Below, one piece after another: positions 1 through 11,402 of a stretch of DNA of 64,000 nucleotides (positions within the stretch are counted from its first letter, which is position 1; every line of letters starts with the position of its first letter). The position numbers and the translations under genes were made by a program. Location of the stretch: assembly GCA_947685225.1 (NCBI GenBank), contig CANTUV010000024.1, positions 13,534,001 to 13,598,000 of the forward strand, read 5' to 3'. The DNA is from Garcia nutans. Taxonomy: Eukaryota > Streptophyta > Magnoliopsida > Malpighiales > Euphorbiaceae. The notes beneath the pieces were generated by a model. The model worked only from the letters and a program-made list of their open reading frames with translations. It searched no databases and had not been told where the DNA came from.

Positions 1-960
1 TTCTGGTGATGAGGAGCAGGTTTATGACTTCCTTGATAACATTCGAGAGATTTGTATGAAGTGGGTTGTATAGGCACTAGATCTATCTATTTTACTAGTT
101 AAAGCATAGAAAGTCCCGCACAGGCATGGTGTAAAGACTACAGAAGACTCTAATATCAAGAGATGACTTGGGAGGATTTTTGAAGGGAGTTTCTAGCTTG
201 GTCTGTTCCCATAGGATTTATGCATCGAAAATGATAGAACTAGAGAGTTTAAGGATGAACATACTTTAATGGTAGAGTTTACCACCAAATTTCTAGGGCT
301 GTGTAGGTTTGTTCCCATTATGATAGTAGATGATGAGCTTAATAATTTTAGATATGTCTGGGCTTTGGGTGATGATTACACCTTCTTACTCAATGGACAT
401 CAAGATCAACCTTTTAGTGAGTTGGTTGATACTGCCCGAGACATAGAATTCACTTTGGAAGAAAGGAAAAAAGAGATTTAGAGGACCTATTCAGCAGGGA
501 GGTCAGGGCACTCACAGTTTTTCTTATCCTAGTGGTACTTTCCATATGGGCACTCATGCTTTAGATCTATAAAGTTCCTTTTGGCATAAGGGCAAGACCA
601 AGGGTGGTTCCAGACATGGTTGAGGTTACAGCGGTAGTAGTGGAGGCTTCAGCTATAGTGGACCAGGCTTCAGTTTTGGAACTTCTACTTGTGCTAGATA
701 TGGTAAAGCTCATTAGGGTCAATGTATTCAGGGATCGAATGTTTGCTTTGGATGTGGCCAAATGGGTCATTTTTCTAAGGATTTCCCCTTATTAGGAGGA
801 CATTGAGCTTATAATCAAGGGTTCACTTAGGGTTTCATGGCTAGTGTGGGTCAGCCTATGTAGAATTCTTTTTCATCTTACTCTAGAGGATGAATGAGTG
901 GCCAGTAGGGCCATGGTTTTGGAAGTAGGGGCAGAGGATAGATTCATAGTCAGAGCTCAG
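1..960 (+). pseudogene. gag fragment (retrotransposon capsid/nucleocapsid), broken
   Basis: Gag would form the cytoplasmic particle that packages element RNA. The best open stretch is 269-481, with a capsid-type segment ending in GDDYTFLLNGHQDQPFSELV followed by a charged helix. A nucleocapsid zinc knuckle lies at about 744-788: C-F-G-C-G-Q-M-G-H-F-S-K-D-F. Its spacing is that of CX2CX4HX4C, but the last Cys position reads Phe (TTC). Stops occur on both sides of the open stretch. The fragment sits directly before the protease of the same element. Confidence 0.7.
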
Positions 961-990
961 TGTATTTAGGATGCTCAGGCTTCTAATGCA

Positions 991-1500
991 GTGGTGACAA
1001 GTAAACTTTATATATGTACTTTAAAGGCACACATGTTGATAGATCCAGATGCTACACACTCCTTTATGTCCCCTAGGTTTATAGTAAAACTTGACATAAT
1101 ACCTACCAGTTTGGAGTCTTCCTTATCTGTTTCAAGTATTATGAGTGATTCCTTGTTGGTAGAAATAGCCTTTTTGTCTTATCCAATCCTAGTAGAGGGA
1201 AGGGTATTACATGCTGATCTGATTTTCCTCGATGTGATGGATTTCGACGTAATTCTTAGTATGAATTGGCTGTCAACTTATTATGCCACTCTTGATTGCC
1301 ACAATAAGGATATCATCTTCCATATATCAGGTGATTCAAAATTTTCTTTTAATTGGGATAGAAACACTACCCCATGTGGCCTTATTTTAGCCATGAGTGT
1401 CAAAACGATGTTGCATCATAGTTATCAAGTGCATTTACTAGTTGTTAGAGATGTCTCAGCAAATATGGGAAATTTAAGAAATGTGCCAGTGGTGAATGAA
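991..1500 (+). pseudogene. Ty3/gypsy aspartic protease domain
   Basis: Part of an open stretch of 220 codons (991-1653). The active-site region reads LIDPDATHSF about 17 residues in. In chromoviruses this loop is normally D-S/P-G, so the catalytic-loop Gly is replaced by Asp and the enzyme is probably dead. The family's second hallmark, a hydrophobic strand before a conserved Trp-Leu, is visible as VILSMNWLSTYYATLDC. The protein would cut the gag-pol polyprotein inside the particle. The frame runs on into the linker before RT (NEFPDVFPEELLRLPP), which is typical for this lineage. Confidence 0.8.
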
Positions 1501-2380
1501 TTCCCAGATGTTTTCCCTGAAGAGCTTCTAAGATTGCCTCCTAAAAGGGAGATAGAGTTTTGTATCGATGTAGTACCTAGCACGAATACCATATCTTTGC
1601 TACCTTATAGGATAGACCTTGTAGAGTTAAAGGAACTTACAAAACAATTGTAAGATCTTTTGGATAAGGGATTCATCCAACCTTGTGCTTCTCCTTGGGG
1701 TACTCCTGCATTATTTATGAAGAAGAAGGATGGTACTATGTGCCTTTACATTGATTACAGATAGTTAAATAAGGTTACAGTAAAAAATAAGTATCCTTTT
1801 CCCATAATTGATGACTTGATTAACCAACCTCAGGGTGCTTAGTATTTTTCCAAAATTGATCTTCGCTTGGGGATCGCCAGTTGAGGATCTAGAAAGAAGA
1901 TGTACCGAAGACAACATTTAGAACTTGGTATGGTCATTATAAGTTTCTTGTAATGTCTTTTGGACTCACTAATACACTAGTTACTTTCATAGATTTGATG
2001 AATAGGGTGTTCAAGCCATTCTTAGATCATTTTCTTATCATGTTATTGATGATATCTTGGTTTATTCAAGGTCGCTAGCAGAGCATGCATAAAATTTGAG
2101 AACTGTTTTTCAGAGTCTAAGGAATCATCAGTTGTATGCCAAGTTTTCCAAGTGTGAATTTTGGATAAATACTGTGAGATTTTTGGGACATATTGTTACT
2201 AAGGATGGCATTATGGTGGACCCTAGAAAGGTTAAAGCTGTTACAAATTTGTCATAGCCCATAACTATTTTTGAGGTGCATAGTTTTCTGGGACTGGCAT
2301 GATATTATCGTTGCTTTCTTCAAGATTTCTCAAGGATAGTAGCTCCTTTAACTCAGTTAACTTATAAGAATTCCAAGTTT
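1501..2380 (+). pseudogene. Ty3/gypsy reverse transcriptase domain, broken
   Basis: RT copies element RNA into DNA. Blocks visible in shifting frames are: a palm/fingers start after 1650 (DLLDKGFIQP), YIDYR followed by a TAG at 1762-1764 where the family has Gln, the FSKID block near 1850, and VIDDILVYSRS near 2045, which carries the catalytic DD pair. A WINTVRFLGHIVTKDGI stretch follows at about 2160-2215. Further stops fall where Trp or Gly is normal. Frame changes occur around 1875 and 2040. Confidence 0.85.
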
Positions 2381-2860
2381 GTGTGGACTAAAGCATGTGA
2401 GGAAAGTTTCCAGACACTAAAGGATTGTCTTACCTTTGCTCCAATGTTAGCCTTGCCTTCTGAAATGGGTGGTTATACCATTTATTGTGATGCTTCTAGA
2501 GTTAGTCATGGGTTTGTACTAATGCAGCATGGCAGAGTAATTGCATTTACTTCTAGTCAATTGAAGAAACATAAGCAGAATTATCCTGCCCATGATCTAG
2601 AAATGGCAGCAGTAATCTTTGCACTGAAAATTTAGAGACATTACTTATATGGTGAAGCTTGTGAAATATACACGGATCACAAAAGCCTAAAGTATATCTT
2701 TGATCAAAGGAATTTTAATGTGAGGGAGAGAAGATGGATCGAACTTATGAAGGATTATGATTGCACTATTCTCTATCATCCTGGTAAGGCAAATATAGTG
2801 GCTGATGCTTTGAGTAGAAAATCTTCGGGTAGCCTAGCTCATATTGTGGTGGAAAGGTGA
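2381..2860 (+). pseudogene. RNase H domain of the Tekay-like pol
   Basis: RNase H degrades the RNA strand of the RNA:DNA hybrid during reverse transcription. The open stretch 2381-2635 carries the core with TIYCDASRVSHGFVL (catalytic Asp in YCDAS) and LEMAAVIFALK (catalytic Glu). It ends at a TAG where the family has Trp before RHYLYG. The domain continues after that stop with YTDHKSLKYIF (catalytic Asp) and ends with ADALSRKS near 2820. All three acidic residues I looked for are present, so decay is by nonsense mutation rather than loss of the active site. Confidence 0.85.
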
Positions 2861-4330
2861 CCCATTATTAAGGAGTTGATAGAGTTATTTGATGAGGGGC
2901 TACAACTCCAAGTGAATCACTCAAGTGTACTATTGGCACATTTCTAGGTTCGTTCAATATTAGTAGAGCGAATTAAGGTGGCTCAGAGATAGGACCCACA
3001 ATTATGTAGAGTCATAGAAGTAGTGCAAGATGGTAACTCTAAGGACTTTTATGATTGATGAAAAAGGTGTACTTCGACATGGTTCAAGGTTATGTGTTCC
3101 ATATGTAGATAATTTGAGAAAGGAGATATTAAATGAGGCACACCTTAGCTTACAATGTACATCCAAGTTCCATCAAGATGTATTGAGATCTAAAAGCTAT
3201 ATATTGGTAGAATGGCATAAAGAAAGATATTACAATGTATGTTTATAGATGCCTACTTGTCAATAGGTAAAGTTAGAGCATCAAAAGCCTTTTTTGTTGT
3301 TGTAACCACTCCTTATCCCTGAGTGGAAGTGGTAAAGGATTACCATGGATTTTGTGACTGGATTACCAAAAACCACTTCAGGGCATGATTACATATGGGT
3401 TATCATAGATCGATCGATTAAATCAGCACATTATTCTAGTAAAGGTAAATTATTCTATGGCTAGGTAAGCTAAGCTATATGTGGAGAATATATTATGTCT
3501 ACATGAAGTCCCGATTTCTATTGTACCAGATAGAGAGCCCCAATTCACTTCTGGATTTTGGAAATTATTGCAAGATACTTTGGGTTCAAAATGATGGTCA
3601 ATTTGAGAGGACCATCCAAACCCTAGAGGATATGCTTTAAATGTGTGTGCTTGATTTTAGAGCCATTGGAATTTGCACCTATCATTAATCGAGTTTGCTT
3701 ACAATAATAGTTACCATGCTAGCATTGAGATGGCTCTTTATCAGGCTCTTTATGGTAGGAAATGTAGATCTCAAATCTGTTAGGAGGAATTTGGGGAGAG
3801 ACAACTGGAAAGACCTAGCCTAGCCTAGATCACTTTTGATAAAATTCTTATTATTCGAGAATGACTAAAAACTACAACTAATAGTCAAAAGAGTTATGTA
3901 GACCCTAGACATAGAGAAGTGTCTTTCGATGTGGGTGATCTAGTATTCTTAAAAGTTTCTCCTATAAGAGGAGTGATGAGATTTGGTAAGAAGGGCAAGT
4001 TGGCAACAAGGTACATTGGACCTTATATTGGAGCAGTTACGCACCGATTGGATTTACCATTAGATCTTTCTCACGTTCATTCAGTGTTTCATATCTCGAT
4101 GTTGAGAAAGTATATCCCTGATCCTTCACACATACTACAACCATAAGAAATTCAAATTTGTGAGAATCTTTCTTATGAGGAGCTTCCAGCTGCCATTGTG
4201 AACTCTCAGATTCAAAAAATTTGCTCCAAGGAAATTTCCATGGTAAAGGTTTTTTGGCGCAATCATACCACCATAGAGTGTACGTGAGAAACTGAAGCTA
4301 AGACGAGAGATAAATATCTGTATTTATTTG
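2861..4330 (+). pseudogene. Integrase with chromodomain-like C-terminal tail, broken
   Basis: Integrase inserts the cDNA into the genome. The region after RNase H gives the N-terminal part (RHGSRLCVPYVDNLRKEILN at about 3070-3130), then a damaged core: TMDFVTGLPK at about 3340 carries the first catalytic Asp, and PDREPQFTSGFWKL near 3527 sits at the second Asp block. The most open part, 3919-4146, is the C-terminal GPY-like region (GDLVFLKVSP...GPYIG). Beyond its stop, to about 4330, a stretch ending FWRNHTTIECT looks like the chromodomain-type tail that in chromoviruses is thought to steer insertion to heterochromatin. Several frameshifts and stops are present. Confidence 0.8.
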
Positions 4331-4450
4331 TAATAAGTTAGAACATTTTGTGGCTGGAAATCAATTAGTTGTACACTAATCAACTCTAGTATAATTGGGT
4401 TTGTAATGGGTTATTGATTGCTCTATTAATTTGAGGATGAATTTATTTTT

Positions 4451-4462
4451 AATGAGGAAGAT
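4451..4462 (+). other. Polypurine tract
   Basis: AATGAGGAAGAT lies directly before the LTR start TGTAACATCC. It matches the position of the polypurine tract that primes plus-strand DNA. A GAGGATGAAT block upstream corresponds to the GAGGACGAAAT block before the tract of the younger Tekay-like element at 40448. Confidence 0.65.
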
Positions 4463-6137
4463 TGTAACATCCAATAAATTAAAATAAATAATAATAATAA
4501 TAATAAATTAAAAGAAGAGAGAGAAAGAATTTGAAAGAGAGAGAGGACAAAGAGAGTGCCAAAAATACTTCTGATCTATTGTCGTCCTATCACCAACCAC
4601 TAATACACGCTAGCCCACCAGCTTCGTTCGTCAACGGTGAGTTCAACACCACTTGAATTGCCAACAACTGCCACCAGACATTGCTGCATGCTCCACCTAA
4701 AGTGACCACTGCCTGAGAGTTTTAGATGACTTTTATGGCCGATTCTGACCTCCTTTTTTGGTGATTTATGTACAGTTGATTTCCTCTCCTCCTAAGCTTT
4801 GTTCGAGTATATCATTTGCAATTTTTGGACTAATATTAATTTTTGGCTAGAATACAGCCAAGTTAGTGACTTTCAACATTGTTTTTAGTGAATTTCTAGC
4901 TAGTGAGGGGGAGTGACATATATTTTTGAACTCATCTCTCTGAGGCGAATGCGCAGGTACCCAATTTGCCATCAAAATCTTCCGATAAAATTTTTTTGGT
5001 GAAACTCCAGCGAGAGACTAGTGAGTACATACAATGAAACCCATTGTGTGTTAATTGAGCATTATAAAACTATAAAATGTATGGGGGTAATAATTAAATT
5101 TTTTGAGCCAATTCAAATTTATTAGATTAATTGAGTGATATTAATTATGTTAATTGTCTATAATTTTGGGGACTAATTAAGAATAATTTATATTAAATTC
5201 TTCAATCATAAAATATCTATTTTTAGAGTCCAAAATTTATTATCGTATTGTTTTTATGGTATTTTATTTCATAGACAATTTAATACGACTCTACTGCTCC
5301 CGGATTGAGTCATTGACTAAGTCAGATTCCTTTATTTGAACTGTGAGTGACACTTTCTAATATACTTTCCTATATTTCATGCATTCACATATAATGTATG
5401 TATATATATATATTATTATTATGTATTATTTAGAAATTTAGAATTTTAGCATTTGTCTATATTTGTGCATTCATTTAATGACTGTGGTTGCTGGATGGAA
5501 TTGGTATGACATGGGGACCACATATGGTGTGATTTGGATTATGAATATGAAATGATATGATATTTTGATTATAAGTATAGGACTAGCGTGACGTCATGGG
5601 CTTTTAAATGCTTAGCGCTGCTTGTCAGTCGGGTTGTGCTACTTGGCTAAGGCTGTGTGTATTGGATTCTAAGAGACCATGTTGGATGAAGAGAGCCAGA
5701 TAGGGGGATTAGCTCTCCGATTTGAGGTTTAGAGTGGTTTTGTGGACTAATTTCCATCCTTGGATGATTATTTGTTTTGTCATATGTCTGGCATGATGCA
5801 TGAATATCTTCTGGTAATTTTAGTATAGAATCAAGATAGGACACTGGGTTTGTATATTGGTTGGTATCATTCGCTGAGTTGAAATGCTTACCCCTATCTC
5901 ACTAATTTTTTTCAAGTCTAAAGGGTGAGCTTCTAAGAGTAATTTATTCAACAGTCTTGCCTTTCTTCCTCGGTAGTGGAATATGTTTATAAATTAGATA
6001 AATATGTAGTTTATTATGTATTATACTGTATTTCTACTCTAGATTCTCCACAAATTTCATACTGTTAAGATTTTCTGACTTGGTAATGTATTTTGAATGA
6101 TTGATATGATGATTTATATATTTCTAAAATTATAATG
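4463..6137 (+). repeat. 3' LTR of the decayed Tekay-like element
   Basis: This stretch starts TGTAACATCC after a polypurine tract and holds no coding frame of note. It is A+T-rich with TA and AAT microsatellites. A segment near 5880-5935 (GAAATGCTTACCCCTATC, then GGTGAGCTTC) resembles the transcribed part of Tekay-type LTRs. The right end is a guess: minus-strand Tat-like integrase sequence is recognisable from about 6170. Confidence 0.65.
4485..4507. repeat. AAT microsatellite
   Basis: A short run of AAT units about 20 bases inside the LTR start. Confidence 0.8.
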
Positions 6138-6169
6138 GTTGAGGCTAACTGAGGGGTTTGGTACCTTGG

Positions 6170-7300
6170 GAGACCATTTACCAAACTCTCCATCCTTGGC
6201 ACCAAGGGGCCCTACCACACCAAGTCACCTTCTTCAAAGCTTTTCTTTTTTACTCTTTTGTCATATGACCTGGCTATTTTTCTTGATTGAGCAACTATGT
6301 TGTTAAGATCCTATAGTCTCTCTTCTTCCATGTCTTCAAGTTCCGTAAGCATAGACTCATTATAATCACTTTGAATCAGGTCCTTCTGCTTGGCGACCCT
6401 TAATGATGGAACCACTACCTCTAAAGGCAACACAACATCATGCCCATAAGTGAGGGTAAATGGCTTCATTCCAGTTGCACTCCTTTTTGAGTTTTGATAT
6501 GCCTAAAGAGTTTTTTAAAGGATTTTGTGCCACTCTCTTGAATTTTCTTCCAACATTTTCTCTAAGATTCCAATTAGAATTTTGTTGGAGGCCTATGCTT
6601 GTCCATTATCCTAGGCATAATGTGGAGTTGATTTTTGCTGTCTTATTCCATAATCTTCAGCAAAATCTCTCATTTCTTCCCCAGTATACATAGTTCCTTG
6701 GTCAATTGTGATGGACTGAGGAATTCCAAATCTATGTATGATGAATGAACTCTGTCGCATCCTTCTGCTCAACTTTCTTCAAAGGGATTGTCTCCACCCA
6801 TTTGGTAAAATAATTTGTGGCCATAATAAAAAAAGTTATGGCATTTGGATGATGCATGATATATTTTACCAATTAAATCTATAGCCCAACCTCGGAAAGG
6901 CTAAGGCTTAATAATGGCATGCAAATCCTCCACAAGTACCCAATGTACGCTTCCATATTTCTGACATTGGTGGCACCCTTTGGCATAAGTTATGCAATCC
7001 TTCAAAATGAATGGCCAATAGTAGCCATGCCTTCTAATCAGCCACCTCCTTTTGGTTCCTACTTGGTGAGCTCCATATACACCTTCATGAACCTACTTCA
7101 TGACCTCAATGGCCTCTAGAAAAGCTAGACATCTAGGAAGTAGCCCATCTAAACCCTTCCTGTATAAATCTCCCTCTATGAGTACATAATTAAAAGCTTG
7201 GGTTTTAATTTGCTATGAAGTCTTCCTTTTTAGGCATTCCAGATACCTTTTGATTTCCAATCTCCAATCCCCTACCACATTAATATAAATATTAAACAAA
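6170..7300 (-). pseudogene. Tat-type integrase, broken
   Basis: Minus strand. At about 6912-6975 the reading CHQCQKYGS supplies the CC half of the HHCC zinc-binding domain. It is followed after one stop by PFRGWAIDLIG at about 6860-6900, where the Asp is the first residue of the DDE catalytic triad. Nearer 6380-6460 the C-terminal part reads TLTYGHDVVLPLEV, a segment typical of Tat integrases. Several stops and frameshifts separate these blocks. Confidence 0.7.
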
Positions 7301-7377
7301 TCTACCTGGGTGGGTGGCTCTTCTTCTGAATTAGGATTAATTTGTGAACTAATTCCTCTGGCATCTTTAATAGCAAT

Positions 7378-7690
7378 TTATGCCAACTCATTTGCCTCCC
7401 AATTATCTTCCTTGGGCACATGCGTAAAAGAAATTTTGTCAAAATTCTTAATCAATTGTATAACAATAATATAATAAGGAGGTAAAGAAATATTGCTACA
7501 CTTATACTCCCCTAATAATTGCCCTATTAATTCCTTGAGTACCAGCTGTGAATCCCCAAGAACTAATACATTCTTTGCTCTAAGATCTTGTAATATCTCC
7601 AACCCCAGTACCAAAACTTCATACTCAGTACAATTTGAAAGATAATGATGTTTTTGAACTAGAGGATGAGGTAATGACTATCCCATCACC
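7378..7690 (-). pseudogene. Second (archaeal-type) RNase H of Tat element
   Basis: The open part is 7378-7614. It carries VLGLEILQDL (helix), VLVLGDSQLVLKEL (the GDS Asp belongs to the active site) and ends THVPKEDNWEANELA, the C-terminal block of this domain. A start-of-domain segment with FDGSS lies just upstream near 7700-7720 but is interrupted. The domain is an extra copy beside the pol RNase H and sits between it and integrase. Its role in the life cycle is not settled. Confidence 0.7.
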
Positions 7691-7896
7691 AATTAAAGTT
7701 TTTATGCTAGATCCATCAAACTTCTAATCTACTAGTCAAGTTCCATACTGTACATTTGTACTTCAAACTCTTCCTCTATTTGCACTTGGTTAGTGGATGG
7801 TTGGCTAGAAAATATGCTGCTGCTTTACCTCTTATAGACTTTTGAGGTTAATAAATTAATGTAAACTCAGTCAAAGCAATTGCCCATTTACCAATT

Positions 7897-7904
7897 CTAC
7901 TAGT
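7897..7904. repeat. Left 8-bp target-site duplication of hAT-type element
   Basis: CTACTAGT here and CTACCAGT at 17285-17292 flank the element and differ at one base. Eight bases is the duplication length of hAT transposons. Confidence 0.8.
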
Positions 7905-8427
7905 TAGGGCTAAACATCGTCCAGTTTAGTCCAGAGATCTAGAAATCTCTAGAACCAAAACCAAAGTTTGGAGATTTCAAAATCATTGGAATTGAACTGT
8001 ATATATAAAATATCCTTATTGTATTGTTTTGAAAAAGACGATATGGTTCAGTTCAGATATTCAATTCTAATGGAGCGATTCCGATTTCAAACAGAGATGG
8101 AGATTAAGAATTTCTTTTCTTTTTCAAATTTAATCAATATAAATATGAGACAATAAAATAAAATAACTTTAAATTTAAATATCTTAATAATTTAAATTAA
8201 CCAATTATGGATATATTTTAACTCAATTCATGAAAAATTATTATTATTAAATAATGGTAACCTAATATTATTTTTTTATGTAAATTTTATTTACTACTAA
8301 TACATAATTATGGTGTCATATATATACATACATACCTATATTCATTGTATTTCTATCATTTATATTCTTCTTAAATTTATTCACAATTATTCATTTGTTA
8401 ATTATTATTACTCATATTCATAAAAAT

Positions 8428-9944
8428 TAGGATTAATTACACTCGTCATCCCTAAAGTTCAATTTGTCACTCCAATCATCCTTAAATTTTTCAGTTTGCT
8501 TGCACTTTCATCTGTCCATTTATTTTCCCATCCAAAAATTTAACAGTGGTGATGTAGCAAATGATTTCAGCTCTTAAAATGACAGCTCCTTGAATTTTTT
8601 AGTTTGCTCCCACTTTCGTCCTTCTGTCTATTTTTGGTGGTGACATAGCAAATGATGTCATCCCTAAAGTTCAATTTGTCACTCCAGTCATCCTTGAATT
8701 TTTTCAGTTTGCTTCCATTTTCATTCGTCCATCTATTTTCCCATCCAAAAATTTAACGGTGGTGATGTAGCAAATATTAAGACTTAAAATGCTACATTGT
8801 TGGGATTTGATTATATGACCTCTTAATTAAGAAGAGATGGTTAATTACCATGTGATCTGCCTTTGCCAAGTTTGATAAAGGTTACACAAATTATATTTTA
8901 ACTGTAACTTACTGCAAAATTATAATTAAATTATAAATTTGTATTTTAACAGCAACTTTATGAAAAATTACAAAGTATAAAGTAATTTTATTTAATAACT
9001 AAATAAATTTTATTTATTATATTAATAAGTTTATGAGTATTTTATTAAAAAGATTATTTTTTAAAGATACCTAATTTTTAATAAAAATTATAAACTTTTT
9101 TTTATTAAAATAATTAAAATTTTTAAAATTATTACAAAGGTTCAATTTTTAAAAATTTTGTTAATTTCAATTTTTTTACATTTTTTTATTTTCAAATAAT
9201 CTAATTTCAAAAAGTAGATTATACTTATAAATAATCTATTTTTATTTTTTATTAATAATTTATTATTTTTAAAAATAATCCATTTTTTTTATTGAATATT
9301 GATAATTTTTCAAAAATAATTTCACTTTTTCATATTCTAATAATCCAAATTTTATTGATAATTTATATATTTAAGAATATTATTAATTTTTAATAAATTT
9401 ATTATTTTAGTAAAAGTAATTTTAATATTTTATTTGAAATTAGATAATTTTAAAAAATTGAACCTTTTTAATAAATTATCCATAGATTTATTAATATAAT
9501 TTTTTTAGTTATTAAACGAAATTACTTTATAATTTATACTTTTTCATAAAATTGTTGTTAAAATATGAATTTACATGACAAAGGTAGCTCACATGGTAAG
9601 TAACCATCTCTTTTATTCAAGAAGTCATGGGATCAAATTCCAACAATGTAACATTTTAAGGCTTAATATTTGAGGGGCTGACGTGGCTGATGATGTGGTG
9701 CCATGTCAGCTTCTAAAACGATATGGCATGCTATATCATTTGATATGTCAGCTACCATGTTATTTTAAGAGCTGACATCACTTGTCATATTAGCATCGTT
9801 AAATTTTTGGATGGAAAAATAAATGGAATAGAGAAAATGGGAGCAAACTACAAAATTCAAGGATGATGATGTGACAAATAGAACTTTGGGGATGATGACG
9901 GTCAATAACAAATTTCTCAGGGAGGACAAGTATAATGAACCCTA
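8428..9944. mobile_element. Foldback (long inverted repeat) DNA element
   Basis: The left arm starts TAGGATTAATTACACT and the right arm ends with its inverse (AGTATAATGAACCCTA). Inverted similarity continues inward for about 500 bases or more: the motifs around 8830-8870 and 9600-9640, 8980-9010 and 9510-9530, and 9136-9160 and 9440-9466 all pair. The left arm also contains a direct duplication (about 8440-8560 and 8655-8780). No coding frame is present. AAAAT flanks both ends (8423-8427, 9945-9949), but in such A-rich sequence this is weak evidence for a target duplication. Its superfamily is undecided; MULE-like or Foldback are possible. Confidence 0.65.
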
Positions 9945-10383
9945 AAAATTATATTAATATTATTTATCTTCGCTACTATTACTTATTAGTATTAATTATT
10001 ATTGATATTTATACTCATTATTGTTATTAAAAACTACTAATATTATTATATTGAGGTACTTTATTAAGTGCAAATTATCATAATTAGTATAAATTACTAT
10101 CATTAGTACTAGTGATAACAATTATTCATATACATATGTTAATAAATTATATTCAGTTATAAAATTTGAAATTAAATTAAGAAAATAATTATTTAATTGT
10201 ATTTTTTATTTACTTATATTTAAGTTAATACTCATGAAATTAATATTATGAATGAAAATAAAATTACAAATGGAAATAAATTTGTTTTTATAGTTTAAAC
10301 ATGAGTATTATAAAAATATACTAATATCATCTATATATTCAATTAACAAAACATAAAATAAAGAAATCAAAGTATATCTATAT
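9945..10383. other. A+T-rich body of the hAT-type element, no gene
   Basis: I see only A+T-rich sequence with short TTA/TAA runs. It belongs to the same element as 7905-8427 and 16919-17284. Confidence 0.6.
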
Positions 10384-10596
10384 TGTAATCAGTTCAATGT
10401 TTCTATTTCTCAGTCTTGGGTTTACAATTGGTTTTTTAGATTAATTTATAGAGAATAATCCTATTACTATTAGTAGTCTTCAAGGGAACATACTATCTTA
10501 AATACAACAACTAATCAAGGAACTACTAAAAAGTGTATATAGATTAAGGAACATAATAGCTCAAATTAAGGATATTCTAATTATATATGCTACTAA
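10384..10596 (-). repeat. 3' LTR of short-LTR copia element
   Basis: Nearly repeats 16711-16918: both contain the TTTCTATTTCTCARTCTTG and GGGAACATACTATCTTAAAT blocks. It is followed at 10597-10607 by TCCCCCTCAAG, the complement of a purine-rich tract. Confidence 0.85.
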
Positions 10597-10607
10597 TCCC
10601 CCTCAAG
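10597..10607 (-). other. Polypurine tract of short-LTR copia element
   Basis: Reads CTTGAGGGGGA on the minus strand, directly outside the 3' LTR. Confidence 0.7.
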
Positions 10608-10619
10608 TTGGAGCAAGCA

Positions 10620-11264
10620 TAAATGTTAATCATGCCCAACTTGCTACATAGGTTGTCAATTCTAGATCCATTTAAGGCCTTTTTAAAGATATCTTCTCCT
10701 AGTTGTTCTCCAGTCTTCACATAACTAGTGGAGATAATGTTCTCTTGGATCTTTCTAATGAAATGACAATCAATTTTAATATGTTTTGTTCTTTCATGAA
10801 ACAGTGATTAGAGGCAATATGAATAGTAGTTTGATTGTCACACCAAAGACTTGCTGGTAATGAATATTTCAATCCCACTTCATTTAAAAGATGATGTATC
10901 CATAGAATTTCACATGTGGATTGGGTCATCACTCTTTATTCTGATTTAGCACTAGATCAAAATACAATATTTTATTTCTTGCTTTTCCAAGTTACCAAAT
11001 TACCACCAACAAAGATATAGTATCATGTAGTATCCAATTTGGAGCTAGCCCAGTCAGCATCAAAAAAACATTCAATGTTAATGTGCCTATTGTTTTTGTA
11101 GAGTATTTCAAGTTCAGGGGTTCCTTTTAAGTAGCTTAGAATTTTTTCTAAAGCTTCGTAATGATTGACTATTAGAGATGACATGAATTAGCTTACAATA
11201 CTAATTGAGTGTGCAATATCTGGATGGGTTATAGTAGGATTATTCAGTTTTACAACTAGTCTTC
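10620..11264 (-). pseudogene. Copia RNase H domain, broken
   Basis: The last pol domain. The clearest part (10717-10932) reads MTQSTCEILWIHHLLNEVG and SLWCDNQTTIHIASN, with the conserved CDN catalytic block. A FDADW-like segment with the first catalytic Asp lies upstream near 11040-11080. The frame shifts near 10800, and stops separate the blocks. Confidence 0.75.
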
Positions 11265-11402
11265 TATATCTTGCAGGATCTTCAAGTAATTTACCATCCT
11301 TTGTAAGCTGTAAATCAGGAGTCATAGGAGCATTTTATATCTTGCAGGATCTTCAAGTAATTTGCCATCCTTTATAAGCTGTAAATCAGGAGTCATAGGA
11401 GC
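11265..11402 (-). repeat. 72-base tandem duplication inside copia pol
   Basis: Two adjoining copies (about 11265-11336 and 11337-11402, the second slightly shorter) each contain TATCTTGCAGGATCTTCAAG and CTGTAAATCAGGAGTCATAG, with only a few differences. On the minus strand they encode the linker between RT and RNase H (APMTPDLQL...DGKLLEDPARY), so that linker is doubled. Confidence 0.85.

Larger units (their letters stand above)
1..6137 (+). mobile_element. Ty3/gypsy chromovirus (Tekay/Del-like), decayed, 5' end outside window
   Basis: Remains of one LTR retrotransposon on the plus strand. The domain order gag, protease, reverse transcriptase (RT), RNase H, integrase, chromodomain-like tail, polypurine tract, LTR can be followed in broken frames. 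The 5' LTR and start of gag lie left of the window. Each domain carries stops or frameshifts, so it cannot encode a working polyprotein. The domain order and the tail after integrase fit Tekay/Del chromoviruses. The 3' boundary of the LTR near 6137 is uncertain, because sequence to its right already belongs to a minus-strand Tat-like element. Confidence 0.85.
6138..7904 (-). mobile_element. Tat-like Ty3/gypsy remnant, part 1 (integrase and second RNase H)
   Basis: Minus-strand pol remnant. Read downward in coordinate it contains the end of RNase H (7690-7896), a second archaeal-type RNase H (about 7378-7690) and integrase (about 6170-7300). The extra RNase H next to integrase is the hallmark of plant Tat elements. 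The remnant continues at 17285-18108, beyond a hAT-type element inserted in the RNase H connection; the flanks there are 8-bp target duplications. No LTR of this copy is visible. Confidence 0.75.

Noticed and set aside
8423..9949. AAAAT flanks as proof of a 5-bp duplication for the foldback element
   Set aside because: The surrounding DNA is A-rich and the ends are not fixed to the base, so chance is likely.
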